Below, in pieces: positions 9,349 to 18,854 of a stretch of DNA of 64,000 nucleotides. Origin of the DNA: Pseudomonas sp. FEN (GTDB taxonomy: Bacteria; Pseudomonadota; Gammaproteobacteria; Pseudomonadales; Pseudomonadaceae); NCBI RefSeq assembly GCF_904067045.1, contig NZ_CAJFDC010000012.1:438367-502366 (forward strand). Direction: 5' to 3'. Below the pieces are notes generated by a model. That model did not search any database, was not told the DNA's origin, and worked only from the letters and a program-made list of their open reading frames with translations. Each line of letters starts with the position of its first letter. The stretch's first letter is position 1. Both the position numbers and the translations under genes were made by a program.

Positions 9349-11219
9349 AGAATGCTGCCGGTGCCGCCAACCGGCGCATCCTGATCATCGACGATACCGC
9401 CTCGATTCATCAGGACTTTCGCAAGATCCTCGGGCCCGAAGAAGAAGACAAACTGAGCCTGGACACCGCCGAACACCTGCTGTTCGGTACCACCGTCCCC
9501 CAGCGCCAGAGTTTCGAGATCGACTCGGCCTACCAGGGGCAAGAGGCGCTGGAACTGGTAAAGCTGGCCTTGGCCGCCGAGCGCCCGTACGCCATGGCCT
9601 TCCTCGACATGCGCATGCCGCCGGGCTGGGATGGCCTGGAAACCATCGAGCAACTGTGGGCCGTCGACCCGGAACTGCAAATCGCCCTGTGCACCGCCTA
9701 CTCGGATTACTCCTGGGAGTCGATGGACGAACGCATCGCCTTCGGCGACCAGATGCTGATCCTGAAAAAACCCTTCGACGCGCTGGAGATCCGCCAGATG
9801 GCCAGCGCCCTGACCTGGAAGTGGCAACTGGCGCGGGATATCGCCTCGAGGATGGCCAACCTGGAGCAGACCATAGAGGAACGCGTCCAGGAACTGTTGC
9901 AGGTCTCGCGGCTGCTGCAATTCGATGTGCTCACCGAACTGCCCAACAGCACCCTGCTCGGCGACCGTCTGGGCCAGGCCATCGCCCTGGCCAAACGTCA
10001 CGACGAACAGGTGGCCGTGATGTTCATCGGCCTGGATCGTTTCAAGCGTATCAACAATGCCCTGGGCTATCCGGCGGGCGATGAAATGCTCAAGCACGTG
10101 GCCGACTGCCTGGTGGCGGCCTTGCGCCAATCGGACTCGGTGTTTCGTTATCGCTCCGACGAGTTCGTCCTGGTCCTGCCCGAATTCAGCCACCCGGAAC
10201 AGACCCGTGGCACCGCCGAGAAAATCCTCGCGGCCATCAACGCCCCGCATGAGACCGCCGGACATGACCTGCGGGTCACCGCAAGCCTGGGCATCAGCCT
10301 CTACCCCGGCGACGGCGACGATGCGCTGGTGCTGATCAAGAAAGCCGAAGCCGCCATGCGCAACGTCAAGGAACAGGGGACCAACGACTTCGGGTTTTTC
10401 GTCGAAGACCTGAACCTGCGGGCCCGCGAGCAGCAATCCATCGAATCCGGCATTCGCCTGGCCCTGGCACGTGATGAGTTCGTGCTGCACTACCAACCCA
10501 AGCTGGACCTCAAGAGCGGAAAAGTGGTCGGCGCCGAGGCGCTGATACGCTGGCAGCACCCCGAGCGCGGCCTGATCTACCCCGCGGAGTTCATCCCGGT
10601 GGCCGAAGACAGTGGCCTGATCGTGCCGCTGAGTCGCTGGGTATTACGCCAGGTATGCCTGCAAGGTCAGGCCTGGCAGGGGCAGACCCACGCGCCGCTG
10701 ATCCTGTCGCTCAACATCTCGGCCATGGACTTCCGCCAGCGCGGTTTCCTCGAGGGCATCCGCCAGGTGCTGACAGAGACCGGCATGGAGCCGAGCCTGC
10801 TGGAACTGGAAATCACCGAAAGCGTGCTGATGCAGAATATCGACCATACCATCGCCACCCTGAAGGCCATCAAGACCCTGGGCATCCGCCTCGCCATCGA
10901 TGACTTCGGCACCGGCTATTCAAGCCTCAGCTACTTGCAACGTTTCCCCATCGATGTGCTGAAGATCGACCAATCGTTCGTGCGTGACCTCAATGGCGAC
11001 AGCAACGATGCCGCGCTGGTGAGCGCGATCATCAGCCTGGGCAAGAGCCTGAACCTGAACATCATCGCCGAAGGCGTGGAAACCCTGGACCAGTTGGCCT
11101 TCCTCAAGGCCCATGATTGCGAGGAAGGCCAGGGCTACTACTTCAGCAAGGCAGTCGACGCCGAAACGTTCCTGCGCCTGTTGCGGGACAAACGCTTCGA
11201 ACAACCGGCACAGGCCTGA
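9345..11219 (+). CDS. REC-GGDEF-EAL protein with degenerate GGDEF
   Basis: A 624-residue paralogue of the preceding protein without the PAS domain. The receiver has the same long insert (DDTASIHQDF to FLDMRMPPGWDG). The GGDEF signature is degenerate (YRSDEFVLV), so no cyclase activity is expected. The EAL domain keeps the key motifs (GAEALIRW, LEITES, IDDFGTGYSS, LKIDQSF, IIAEGVET), predicting a c-di-GMP phosphodiesterase controlled by phosphorylation. The start overlaps the previous stop by 4 bases, so expression should be coupled. Confidence 0.93.
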   Translation: MKNAAGAANRRILIIDDTASIHQDFRKILGPEEEDKLSLDTAEHLLFGTTVPQRQSFEIDSAYQGQEALELVKLALAAERPYAMAFLDMRMPPGWDGLETIEQLWAVDPELQIALCTAYSDYSWESMDERIAFGDQMLILKKPFDALEIRQMASALTWKWQLARDIASRMANLEQTIEERVQELLQVSRLLQFDVLTELPNSTLLGDRLGQAIALAKRHDEQVAVMFIGLDRFKRINNALGYPAGDEMLKHVADCLVAALRQSDSVFRYRSDEFVLVLPEFSHPEQTRGTAEKILAAINAPHETAGHDLRVTASLGISLYPGDGDDALVLIKKAEAAMRNVKEQGTNDFGFFVEDLNLRAREQQSIESGIRLALARDEFVLHYQPKLDLKSGKVVGAEALIRWQHPERGLIYPAEFIPVAEDSGLIVPLSRWVLRQVCLQGQAWQGQTHAPLILSLNISAMDFRQRGFLEGIRQVLTETGMEPSLLELEITESVLMQNIDHTIATLKAIKTLGIRLAIDDFGTGYSSLSYLQRFPIDVLKIDQSFVRDLNGDSNDAALVSAIISLGKSLNLNIIAEGVETLDQLAFLKAHDCEEGQGYYFSKAVDAETFLRLLRDKRFEQPAQA

Positions 11220-11254
11220 TCCCTGAACCCGCCTTCCTTGCCAAGGACCTGCTC

Positions 11255-12229
11255 ATGATGCCTCGCGTACTGCTGTCGTTGCTGACGATATCGCTCGTCT
11301 GTTGCGAGATGTTCCTCAGCACGCCCCTCGTCGCCGCACCGCTGGACGAGCCGCTCAAGCCGTTGCCGGATGTCCCGGTACAGGATCCGCGGAAAGTCGA
11401 GTTGGGGCGCCAGCTGTTCAATGAGAAACTCTTGTCGATCAATAACACCACATCCTGCGCCAGTTGCCATCATCTGGATCACGGCGGGGTGGACGACAAG
11501 CCGTTCTCCATCGGTTTCCAGGGCGACACCCTGGGGATCAACACGCCGACCGTGCTCAACGCGGCGCTGAACTTCAAGCAGTTCTGGAATGGTCGCGCCG
11601 AGACGCTGGAGGCGCAGATCGAGGGCGTGGTGAAAAGCCCGACAGAGATGGGCAACACCTGGCCCCACGTCGTCGACACCCTCAACCAGACCGCGGCTTA
11701 CCAAGCAGCCTTCCACGAGGCGTATACCGACGGTGTCACCATCGCCAACGTGCAGAATGCCCTGGCCAGCTACGAGCGCAGCCTGCTGACCCCCAACTCG
11801 CGCTTCGACCAGTACCTCAAAGGCAACACCGACATCCTCAGCCTCGACGAAAAATACGGCTATCAGCGTTTCAAGGACTACGGCTGCATAGCCTGCCACC
11901 AAGGGGTCAATATCGGTGGCAACATGTTCCAGAAGTTCGGCGTGATGGGCGACTACTTCAAGGACCGCGGCAATCCCACCGAAGCTGACCAGGGACGTTT
12001 CCTCGCGACCGGCGTCGAAGAAGACCGCAACGTGTTCAAGGTTCCCAGCTTGCGCAACGTAGCGCTCACCGCACCGTATTTTCACGATGCCTCGGCCAAG
12101 ACCCTGGAGGACGCCGTCCACGTCATGTTCATCTACCAACTGGGACGCGTCCCCTCCACCGAGGACATCCGCCTGATCGTGCTGTTTCTCAAGACCCTGA
12201 CCGGCGAGTTGGGAGGTAAGCCACTATGA
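11255..12229 (+). CDS. Di-haem cytochrome c peroxidase (MauG/CCP family)
   Basis: A 324-residue periplasmic protein with an N-terminal signal peptide (LLSLLTISLVCCEMFLSTPLVAA) and two c-type haem sites, CASCH near residue 70 and CIACH near residue 215. It also has the methionine-containing stretch MFQKFGVMGDYF and the conserved YFHDASAKTLEDAV segment. The family reduces hydrogen peroxide to water with electrons from small cytochromes, or oxidises protein partners (MauG branch). I chose the ATG at 11255 because AAGGAC lies seven bases upstream and the signal peptide follows. Its stop overlaps the start of the membrane kinase (ATGA). Its position inside a c-di-GMP/phosphorelay operon is unusual and suggests a link between periplasmic redox state and signalling. 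Confidence 0.92.
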   Translation: MMPRVLLSLLTISLVCCEMFLSTPLVAAPLDEPLKPLPDVPVQDPRKVELGRQLFNEKLLSINNTTSCASCHHLDHGGVDDKPFSIGFQGDTLGINTPTVLNAALNFKQFWNGRAETLEAQIEGVVKSPTEMGNTWPHVVDTLNQTAAYQAAFHEAYTDGVTIANVQNALASYERSLLTPNSRFDQYLKGNTDILSLDEKYGYQRFKDYGCIACHQGVNIGGNMFQKFGVMGDYFKDRGNPTEADQGRFLATGVEEDRNVFKVPSLRNVALTAPYFHDASAKTLEDAVHVMFIYQLGRVPSTEDIRLIVLFLKTLTGELGGKPL

Positions 12230-14037
12230 AGGTAACAGGCAGCATCCTGAACCGGGTCATCCTGCCGCGCCTGGCTGTCCTGCTCACGTCGGTATTGGTG
12301 CTCCTGTACCTTATGGCCAGCTCCGACCCGACCCCGGACTATGCTCGCGCCCGTGACCTGATCGCCCAGATCAAACAGCTGGATGCGCAATGGGACACCG
12401 AAATCCTCAAGGCCAGGATCGCGGTGGCGCGCAATTACGACCCATTGGTCAAGCCCCCGCAGGAAATGCACCGGCTCCTGCAGACGTTCACCCCCATCGA
12501 ACCCGGCCAGAGACACCAGGCCGCCGACGCCTGGAAAGACCGCCGGGAAACCCTGACCCGGACGCTCGACGAAAAAACGCGCCTGGTCGAACAGTTCAAA
12601 TCCCGCAACGCGATACTGCGCAACTCCCTGGCCTTCCTGCCGACCGCCGAAGACGATATCCAGCACCCCCTCAACGCGCTTCAGGACCAGGACAAACTGA
12701 TGCTCCAGGACATGTCCAACGACATCTATGACCTGCTGCTCAGCGCCCTGGAGTTCGCCCAGAACACCACCGACGAACGCGCCCACGGCATCGAACTGGG
12801 GCTCAATCAGGTACTGGTCGACACGCAACGCCTGCCGCCTTCGTTCAAGGAACCGGTGGCCATCCTGCTCAACCACGTCAACCTGATCCTGCGCGAGCAA
12901 CCCCGGGTCAATGCACTGATTGAAGAAATCGACGCGATACCGCTCTCCGAAAGCCTGGACGCCATCACCGATCAACTGAACCAGGACCAGCAACAGGCCG
13001 ACAGCCTCAACCAGCGTCACCATTTGTACCTGTTGATTTTCTCGGCCCTGCTGCTCGTCCTGCTGCTGTACCTCGCCAGCCGCCTGATCCGCAGTTATGC
13101 CGAAATCAACCGGGTCAACCGCGCCCTGCAAGCCGCCAACACCCACCTCGAACAACGCGTGGAGCGGCGGACCCGCAAACTGCACGAGGCGCAGAGTGAA
13201 CTGATGGAAAGTGCCCGCCTGGCCGGCATGGCCGAGATCGCCACCAACGTGTTGCACAACGTCGGCAATGTGCTCAACAGCGTGAATATCTCCGCCGACC
13301 TGGTGGCCCGCAAGCTGCGCACCAGCAAGACCCAGGGCCTGGCCAAGGCGGTGGCGATGCTCAACGAGCATCGCCACGATCTTGGCGAGTTCATTACCGG
13401 CGACGAACGTGGCAAGCTGTTGCCTGGGTACCTCAACCAACTGGCCGAGGCCATTGCCACGGAACAGCAGAGCATGAGCGACGAACTGACCCAATTGAGC
13501 AAGAGTGTCGAGCACATCAAGGACATCGTCTCGACCCAACAATCCTATGCCGGCATCTCGACCATGGAGGAACCCCTGTATATTCGGGACTTGCTTGAAG
13601 ACGCCTTGCGCATGAACTCCGGCGCCCTGAACCGGCACAACGTCACCGTGATCCGCGAATATGACGACGTCCCCCGGGTGATGGCCGACAAGCACCGCTT
13701 GCTACTGATCCTGATCAACCTGATCAGCAACGCCAAGCAGGCCATGGCCAACCTCTCCGACCGCCCGCGCGAGATCACCCTGCGAGTCACGGCGGTCGAG
13801 GACAGCACATTGCGCATCAGCGTCAAGGACGCCGGCGAAGGCATCCCAGCGGAAAACATGACACGGATCTTTGCCCATGGCTTCACCACCCGCAAGGAAG
13901 GCCATGGCTTCGGCCTGCACAGTTGCGCCCTGGCCGCGGTCGAAATGAAAGGGCACCTGACCGCCCACAGCGATGGCCCCGGCAAGGGCGCCATCTTTAC
14001 TCTCGAATTGCCTTTGAAAACCGCCGTGGGGGCCTAA
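12226..14037 (+). CDS. Membrane histidine kinase with DAHL-type sensor
   Basis: A 603-residue kinase. One membrane segment is near residues 8-31 and a second near 268-288; they bracket a roughly 230-residue, all-helical periplasmic region of the DAHL type. A coiled coil leads to an H-box of the HNVGN type (NVLHNVGNVLNSV) instead of the common HE. The ATPase has an N-box (NLISNAKQAM), DAGEGIP and HGFGLHSCALA. HN-type kinases of this kind are known. The periplasmic domain sits on the same side of the membrane as the peroxidase encoded just upstream, with which it overlaps by 4 bases. The next gene starts inside its stop codon. Confidence 0.9.
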   Translation: MKVTGSILNRVILPRLAVLLTSVLVLLYLMASSDPTPDYARARDLIAQIKQLDAQWDTEILKARIAVARNYDPLVKPPQEMHRLLQTFTPIEPGQRHQAADAWKDRRETLTRTLDEKTRLVEQFKSRNAILRNSLAFLPTAEDDIQHPLNALQDQDKLMLQDMSNDIYDLLLSALEFAQNTTDERAHGIELGLNQVLVDTQRLPPSFKEPVAILLNHVNLILREQPRVNALIEEIDAIPLSESLDAITDQLNQDQQQADSLNQRHHLYLLIFSALLLVLLLYLASRLIRSYAEINRVNRALQAANTHLEQRVERRTRKLHEAQSELMESARLAGMAEIATNVLHNVGNVLNSVNISADLVARKLRTSKTQGLAKAVAMLNEHRHDLGEFITGDERGKLLPGYLNQLAEAIATEQQSMSDELTQLSKSVEHIKDIVSTQQSYAGISTMEEPLYIRDLLEDALRMNSGALNRHNVTVIREYDDVPRVMADKHRLLLILINLISNAKQAMANLSDRPREITLRVTAVEDSTLRISVKDAGEGIPAENMTRIFAHGFTTRKEGHGFGLHSCALAAVEMKGHLTAHSDGPGKGAIFTLELPLKTAVGA

Positions 14038-15443
14038 TGAACACACTCCGCAACCGTCGTATCCTACTGGTCGACGACACCCCGTCGATCCACGACGACT
14101 TTCGCAAGATTCTCACCCCCACGGTCGAGGAGTCGCCGGACCTGGACCTGATGGAAGCCGCGCTCTTCGGTCATGAGGTCAAGGCCAGCAGCGTCCTGCC
14201 TTTCGAACTCGACTCCGCCTATCAGGGCCAGGAAGGCCTGCAAAAAGTCGAACAGGCCGTGGCCCGCGGACTGCCCTACGCCCTGGCCTTCGTCGACATG
14301 CGCATGCCCCAGGGCTGGGACGGTGCCGAAACCATCGAACACCTGTGGCAGGTCGACCCCAACCTGCAGGTGGTGGTCTGCACCGCCTATACCGACTATT
14401 CCTGGGATGACCTGCTGGAGCGCCTGCACGGTCACGACCGGTTGGTGATTCTGAAAAAGCCCTTCGACAATATCGAAGTCCAGCAATTGGCCAACACCCT
14501 CACCAACAAATGGGAAATGACCGAACGCGCCAATCTGCAGATGCACCGGCTGGAAGAGCTGGTGGAACAGCGGACCCAGGCCCTCAGGCAGACCAGCCTG
14601 GCCTTGCAACATGAGATCGACGAGCGCAAGCAACTGGAAGGGCAGCTCGTGCAATCGGAGAAGCTCGCGTCCCTCGGCCAACTGGCCGCCGGCGTCGCCC
14701 ATGAGATCAACAACCCCATCGGCTTCATTTCCTCGAATCTGGGGACCCTGGAGGGGTATTTCAACAAGCTGCTGGAAATGCTCCAGGCCTATCAGGACGC
14801 CGAGAAAGGCATCGCCGAGCCCGAATTGCAGGCACGCTTGAAGAGCCTGCGCGAGCGGGTCGAGCTGGATTTCCTCGAGGAGGATATTCCGCTGCTGATC
14901 AAGGAGTCCAAGGACGGCATCGGCCGGGTCGGGCAGATCGTCAAGGACCTGAAGAACTTCTCCCGGGTCGATTCGAACCAGGAGTGGCAATGGAGCAATT
15001 TGCAACAGGGTATCGAGTCGACCCTGAACATTGTCGCCAACGAACTCAAATACAAGGCCGATGTGGTCAAGGACTACGCCGAACTACCGGAAATCGAGTG
15101 CCTGCCGTCACAGATCAACCAGGTCATCATGAACCTGGTGGTCAATGCCGCCCAGGCCATGGGACCCGAGCGCGGCACCATTACCCTGCGTGGCGGTGCC
15201 CAGGATGAGCATATCTGGCTGGAAGTGGCCGACACCGGTTCGGGCATGGCCCCCGAGACCGTGCAAAAGATCTTCGACCCGTTCTTTACCACAAAACCCA
15301 TTGGCAAGGGCACGGGCCTCGGGTTGTCGCTGTCCTATGGCATCGTGCGCAAACATGCCGGGCAGATTACGGTGCAAAGCGAGTTGGGGGTCGGCACCAC
15401 CTTCAGGATCGAGTTGCCGATCCGGCAGAACAAAGCGGCCTGA
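14037..15443 (+). CDS. REC-histidine kinase (hybrid, N-terminal receiver)
   Basis: A 468-residue cytoplasmic protein. The N-terminal receiver is a close paralogue of those at 7048 and 9345 ([14 protein letters not shown], acceptor in [12 protein letters not shown], same insert). A coiled coil follows, then a histidine kinase core with H-box [13 protein letters not shown]-box [17 protein letters not shown] and [13 protein letters not shown]. It can act as relay between the membrane kinase and the c-di-GMP enzymes. I chose the ATG at 14037, which overlaps the previous stop (TAATG); the longer open frame upstream only reads the kinase gene out of frame. It is last in the operon. Confidence 0.93.
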   Translation: MNTLRNRRILLVDDTPSIHDDFRKILTPTVEESPDLDLMEAALFGHEVKASSVLPFELDSAYQGQEGLQKVEQAVARGLPYALAFVDMRMPQGWDGAETIEHLWQVDPNLQVVVCTAYTDYSWDDLLERLHGHDRLVILKKPFDNIEVQQLANTLTNKWEMTERANLQMHRLEELVEQRTQALRQTSLALQHEIDERKQLEGQLVQSEKLASLGQLAAGVAHEINNPIGFISSNLGTLEGYFNKLLEMLQAYQDAEKGIAEPELQARLKSLRERVELDFLEEDIPLLIKESKDGIGRVGQIVKDLKNFSRVDSNQEWQWSNLQQGIESTLNIVANELKYKADVVKDYAELPEIECLPSQINQVIMNLVVNAAQAMGPERGTITLRGGAQDEHIWLEVADTGSGMAPETVQKIFDPFFTTKPIGKGTGLGLSLSYGIVRKHAGQITVQSELGVGTTFRIELPIRQNKAA

Positions 15444-15505
15444 ACCAACGACCCGCTTGCCGCTGGCGTCTCAGCAGGCCGAGTCCTGGAAATCCTTCCC
15501 GGCTG

Positions 15506-15546
15506 AGTGGGAATCAAATCCCACTTCGAGCTGTTCTCGATTTTTC
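15506..15546 (+). terminator. Possible terminator after the signalling operon
   Basis: A 7-bp stem (AGTGGGA 15506-15512, TCCCACT 15519-15525) is followed by a small stem TCGAG/CTCGA and then TTTTTC at 15541. It lies about 65 bases after the last operon gene. The stems are short, so the call is tentative. Confidence 0.4.
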
Positions 15547-15599
15547 TCCTGGCGCAGAATGCCTGACTGACCTGATGAGCCCGAATCCAAGGAAACCGT

Positions 15600-17219
15600 A
15601 TGAGCCTGTCCCTTCTCAGTCGTTACGCCTTCTTTACCGGTTGTGTGATCTTCACCCTCGCCAGCCTGCCGTTCCTGGGGCATGACTGGCTCTGGCCCTT
15701 CACCCTGGTGACCGGCCTGCTGAGCCTGCTGGGCCTGTTCGACCTGCTGCAAAGTCCCCACGCGGTGCGCCGCAACTACCCGGTCCTGGGCAATATCCGC
15801 TACCTGGTGGAAGGCATTCGCCCGGAGATTCGCCAGTACCTGCTCGAATCCGACAGCGAAGCCCTGCCCTTCTCCCGTGCCCAGCGTTCGCTGGTGTATT
15901 CCCGGGCCAAGAACGAAAGCGCCGACAAACCCTTCGGCACCCTGATCGATGTGTACCAGGGCGGTTTCGAATTTATCGGCCACTCCATGCGTCCGGCACC
16001 ACTGAGCGACCCGAGCGGCTTTCGCGTCATCGTCGGCGGCCCGCAGTGCAAGCAACCGTACTCGGCCTCGGTGTTCAACATTTCGGCGATGAGCTTCGGC
16101 TCCCTGAGTGCCAACGCCATCCGCGCCCTGAACCAGGGCGCCAAGCTCGGCAACTTCGCCCACGACACTGGCGAGGGCAGCATCAGCCCCTACCATCGCG
16201 AGAACGGCGGCGACCTGACCTGGGAGCTGGGCAGCGGCTATTTCGGCTGCCGCACCGCGGACGGCCGCTTCGACCCGGAGCGCTTCGCCGCCCAGGCGCG
16301 GGACCCGCAGGTGCGGATGATCGAAATCAAGATGAGCCAGGGTGCCAAGCCCGGCCATGGCGGCATTCTGCCCAAGCACAAAGTGACCCGCGAGATCGCC
16401 GAAACCCGCGGCATCCTGATGGGCGAGGACTGCGTATCGCCGTCGCGGCATAGCGCGTTTTCCACGCCGATTGAAATGATGCACTTCATCGCCCAACTGC
16501 GTGAATTGTCCGGCGGCAAGCCGGTGGGCTTCAAGTTCTGCCTGGGCCATCCGTGGGAATTCATGGGCATTGCCAAGGCCATGCTGGAAACTGGCATCCT
16601 CCCGGACTTTATCGTGGTCGACGGCAAGGAAGGCGGCACCGGCGCGGCACCGGTGGAATTCACCGACCATATCGGCGTGCCAATGCGCGACGGCCTGCTG
16701 TTCGTGCACAACACCCTGGTGGGCTTGAACCTGCGGGACAAGATCAAGCTCGGCGCCAGCGGCAAGATTGTCAGCGCTTTCGATATCGCCAGCGTCCTGG
16801 CCATTGGCGCCGACTGGGCCAACTCGGCGCGTGGCTTCATGTTCGCCATCGGCTGCATCCAGTCGCAGAGCTGCCATACCAACAAATGCCCGACTGGCGT
16901 CGCGACCCAGGATGCCCTGCGTCAACGCGCGCTGGTGGTACCGGATAAAGCCCAGCGGGTGTTCAACTTCCACCGCAATACCTTGAAGGCGTTGGCCGAG
17001 ATGCTGGCGGCGGCGGGGTTGGAGCATCCGTCGCAACTGGAAGCCAAGCATCTGGTACGGCGGATGTCGGCGACCGAGATCAAGCTGTTTTCGCAGTTGC
17101 ATGTGTTCCTCAAGCCGGGTCAGTTGCTGACCGGCGAGGTCAATGGCGAGTTCTATTCGCGCATGTGGCAGATGGCGCGGGCGGATAGTTTCGAGGCCAA
17201 CTCCGAAGCGGTGGCCTGA
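15600..17219 (+). CDS. FMN-binding glutamate-synthase-family protein
   Basis: A 539-residue protein with two N-terminal hydrophobic segments (about residues 8-48), then a domain related to the FMN/synthase part of glutamate synthase large subunit. Conserved stretches are ISAMSFGSLSANAIRAL, GEGSISPYH, KPGHGGILP, VVDGKEGGTGAAP and the cysteine motif SCHTNKCPTGVAT. It lacks the glutaminase domain, so it is a stand-alone membrane-anchored flavoprotein of unproven reaction. The start follows AAGGAAA. It is monocistronic as far as I can see. Confidence 0.9.
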   Translation: MSLSLLSRYAFFTGCVIFTLASLPFLGHDWLWPFTLVTGLLSLLGLFDLLQSPHAVRRNYPVLGNIRYLVEGIRPEIRQYLLESDSEALPFSRAQRSLVYSRAKNESADKPFGTLIDVYQGGFEFIGHSMRPAPLSDPSGFRVIVGGPQCKQPYSASVFNISAMSFGSLSANAIRALNQGAKLGNFAHDTGEGSISPYHRENGGDLTWELGSGYFGCRTADGRFDPERFAAQARDPQVRMIEIKMSQGAKPGHGGILPKHKVTREIAETRGILMGEDCVSPSRHSAFSTPIEMMHFIAQLRELSGGKPVGFKFCLGHPWEFMGIAKAMLETGILPDFIVVDGKEGGTGAAPVEFTDHIGVPMRDGLLFVHNTLVGLNLRDKIKLGASGKIVSAFDIASVLAIGADWANSARGFMFAIGCIQSQSCHTNKCPTGVATQDALRQRALVVPDKAQRVFNFHRNTLKALAEMLAAAGLEHPSQLEAKHLVRRMSATEIKLFSQLHVFLKPGQLLTGEVNGEFYSRMWQMARADSFEANSEAVA

Positions 17220-17234
17220 GACCCAACCGGCGAT

Positions 17235-17258
17235 ACCGGCGCAAGACTTAGCGCCGGT
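17235..17258 (+). terminator. Strong GC hairpin after the FMN protein gene
   Basis: ACCGGCGC and GCGCCGGT form a perfect 8-bp stem with the loop AAGACTTA, 15 bases after the stop. No uridine tract follows, so it may end transcription poorly or only stabilise the 3-prime end. Confidence 0.45.
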
Positions 17259-17404
17259 TAGCCCGCCTCGTCAATGTCGAGGTCAACAGAGTATCGTTGT
17301 CTCTCCCGATACTTCGGAGCCTTTACCAGGCATTCGACATCACCGCTCCGTCCTTCTCCAGCGAGGCGACTTCTCCCGTTTATTAATTAATTGACGCCCG
17401 TCCG

Positions 17405-18811
17405 TCATCGCTGAAGTGACCTAAACTCAAGTACCGCCGTACCGTCATAAACGGTATGCGCGATCAACACCACCGCATACTGCCCAGGATAGTTATTTTT
17501 CATGGCATAATTCTCAGAAAGGTCAAGAATATAAAAGTGCTCGGGCGCTGTTTGACGCTTCATTTTTTCCTCGACAACTTCCGTTGGCTCAACCTTGATA
17601 GAAGAGCCCAGCAACTTGAAATAGGTCGTATAGAGATCACTACCATAACCATAAACTGGAATATTTTTATTATCACCGATCACTTTTTGCGTAGCCGACC
17701 GCCAATCCAAAGCCGCTCTTTCAAAACTCGGTAAATTTCTCTCCCCCCACAGGTGAGCCATCGACATGGACAAAATAAATACCACTATGGTATACCGAGT
17801 AAACCTGTCACGTACCGAGCGTATCGCATACGCGACCACCAACAAAGTGACTGGCAAAAGAACAATCGTATTTCGGTAGGATAAGATAGGCGTCTGAAAA
17901 GTCGACCTTATATAGGAAATCGCCAAGGTCCCCGTCCACCAAAGCACCAACAACCTGAGTGCATCTCGATGTTTGTCATGTTGAAGCATTTGGCTCAAAC
18001 CTATAATCAACAACCCGACAAACAACACCCCTAGCGTGGCATTTCCAAAATGCTTTAAAAAAGCGATCTCTACAAAATCATTGACCGGTCTGTGTATCCA
18101 CACCGCCTTTTTTCCTGCATTAATAATAATGTAAGGGACAATGGGAAGCAGGCTGACAAGCATGCCTCCTCCTGAGACCAGAGCCCTGTAAAACAAGCGC
18201 TTCTTGAACCCCTCACGAAAGCTCTCATAGCCCAACAATACAGCCTGCACCATAATCGGAAAAAATCCAAAATAGTGAGTATTGACTAGCAGTGCGCCCA
18301 CCACCATATAGATCATCATGGATCTGATAGTTTGCTGCCTCAGCAAATCGAGAAACGTCACAAATGACAGCACCGTCAATACGATCAATAGCGAATAAGA
18401 ACGTACCTCTTGCGAGCTGAGTATTAAGAAAATATTGACTGCTGAAAGAAACGCCACCAACAGCCCCGTCTTGTCATCAAACAACCGCCGCCCCAACATA
18501 AACATCGCAGGAATCAGCACAATTCCGAAGCAAAGGGAAAGATAGCGCCCTATCATTTCATGGTAACCAAAAATCTTATAAGCACACCAAAGTATCATCT
18601 GATAAAGTGGTGGATGCACATCTTCAACTGTCACACGAAAAACTTCGGACAAACTATTATCCGGATCGCTAAACCCAGCACTGAACAGCTCATCCATCCA
18701 CAAGCTTTGATACAACGTATCATAAAATCGAAAATAAACGCCTAAGCCGATGATCATCAACAGTAAACAATAAACCTTCCTGGGTCTTTTCCCCTTATTC
18801 AATGTATTCAT
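17405..18811 (-). CDS. GT-C family glycosyltransferase (GT39/ArnT-like)
   Basis: A 468-residue, very hydrophobic integral membrane protein with many membrane segments. The first periplasmic loop carries the GT-C acidic motif (SLWMDELFSAG), followed by VHPPLYQMILW, the pattern of ArnT/PMT-type enzymes that take sugars from polyprenyl-phosphate donors. The gene is clearly more AT-rich than its neighbours, suggesting horizontal origin. I chose the ATG at 18811 because GGAAGAG lies upstream; an in-frame start 18 bases earlier has no site. It is last in the five-gene operon for a lipid-linked pentose donor, so it is the likely transferase. The acceptor is unknown. Confidence 0.85.
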   Translation of the reverse strand: MNTLNKGKRPRKVYCLLLMIIGLGVYFRFYDTLYQSLWMDELFSAGFSDPDNSLSEVFRVTVEDVHPPLYQMILWCAYKIFGYHEMIGRYLSLCFGIVLIPAMFMLGRRLFDDKTGLLVAFLSAVNIFLILSSQEVRSYSLLIVLTVLSFVTFLDLLRQQTIRSMMIYMVVGALLVNTHYFGFFPIMVQAVLLGYESFREGFKKRLFYRALVSGGGMLVSLLPIVPYIIINAGKKAVWIHRPVNDFVEIAFLKHFGNATLGVLFVGLLIIGLSQMLQHDKHRDALRLLVLWWTGTLAISYIRSTFQTPILSYRNTIVLLPVTLLVVAYAIRSVRDRFTRYTIVVFILSMSMAHLWGERNLPSFERAALDWRSATQKVIGDNKNIPVYGYGSDLYTTYFKLLGSSIKVEPTEVVEEKMKRQTAPEHFYILDLSENYAMKNNYPGQYAVVLIAHTVYDGTAVLEFRSLQR

Positions 18812-18854
18812 ATAGATCTCTTCCAACACTGCACCGTGTCCATTTCAAATCCGG

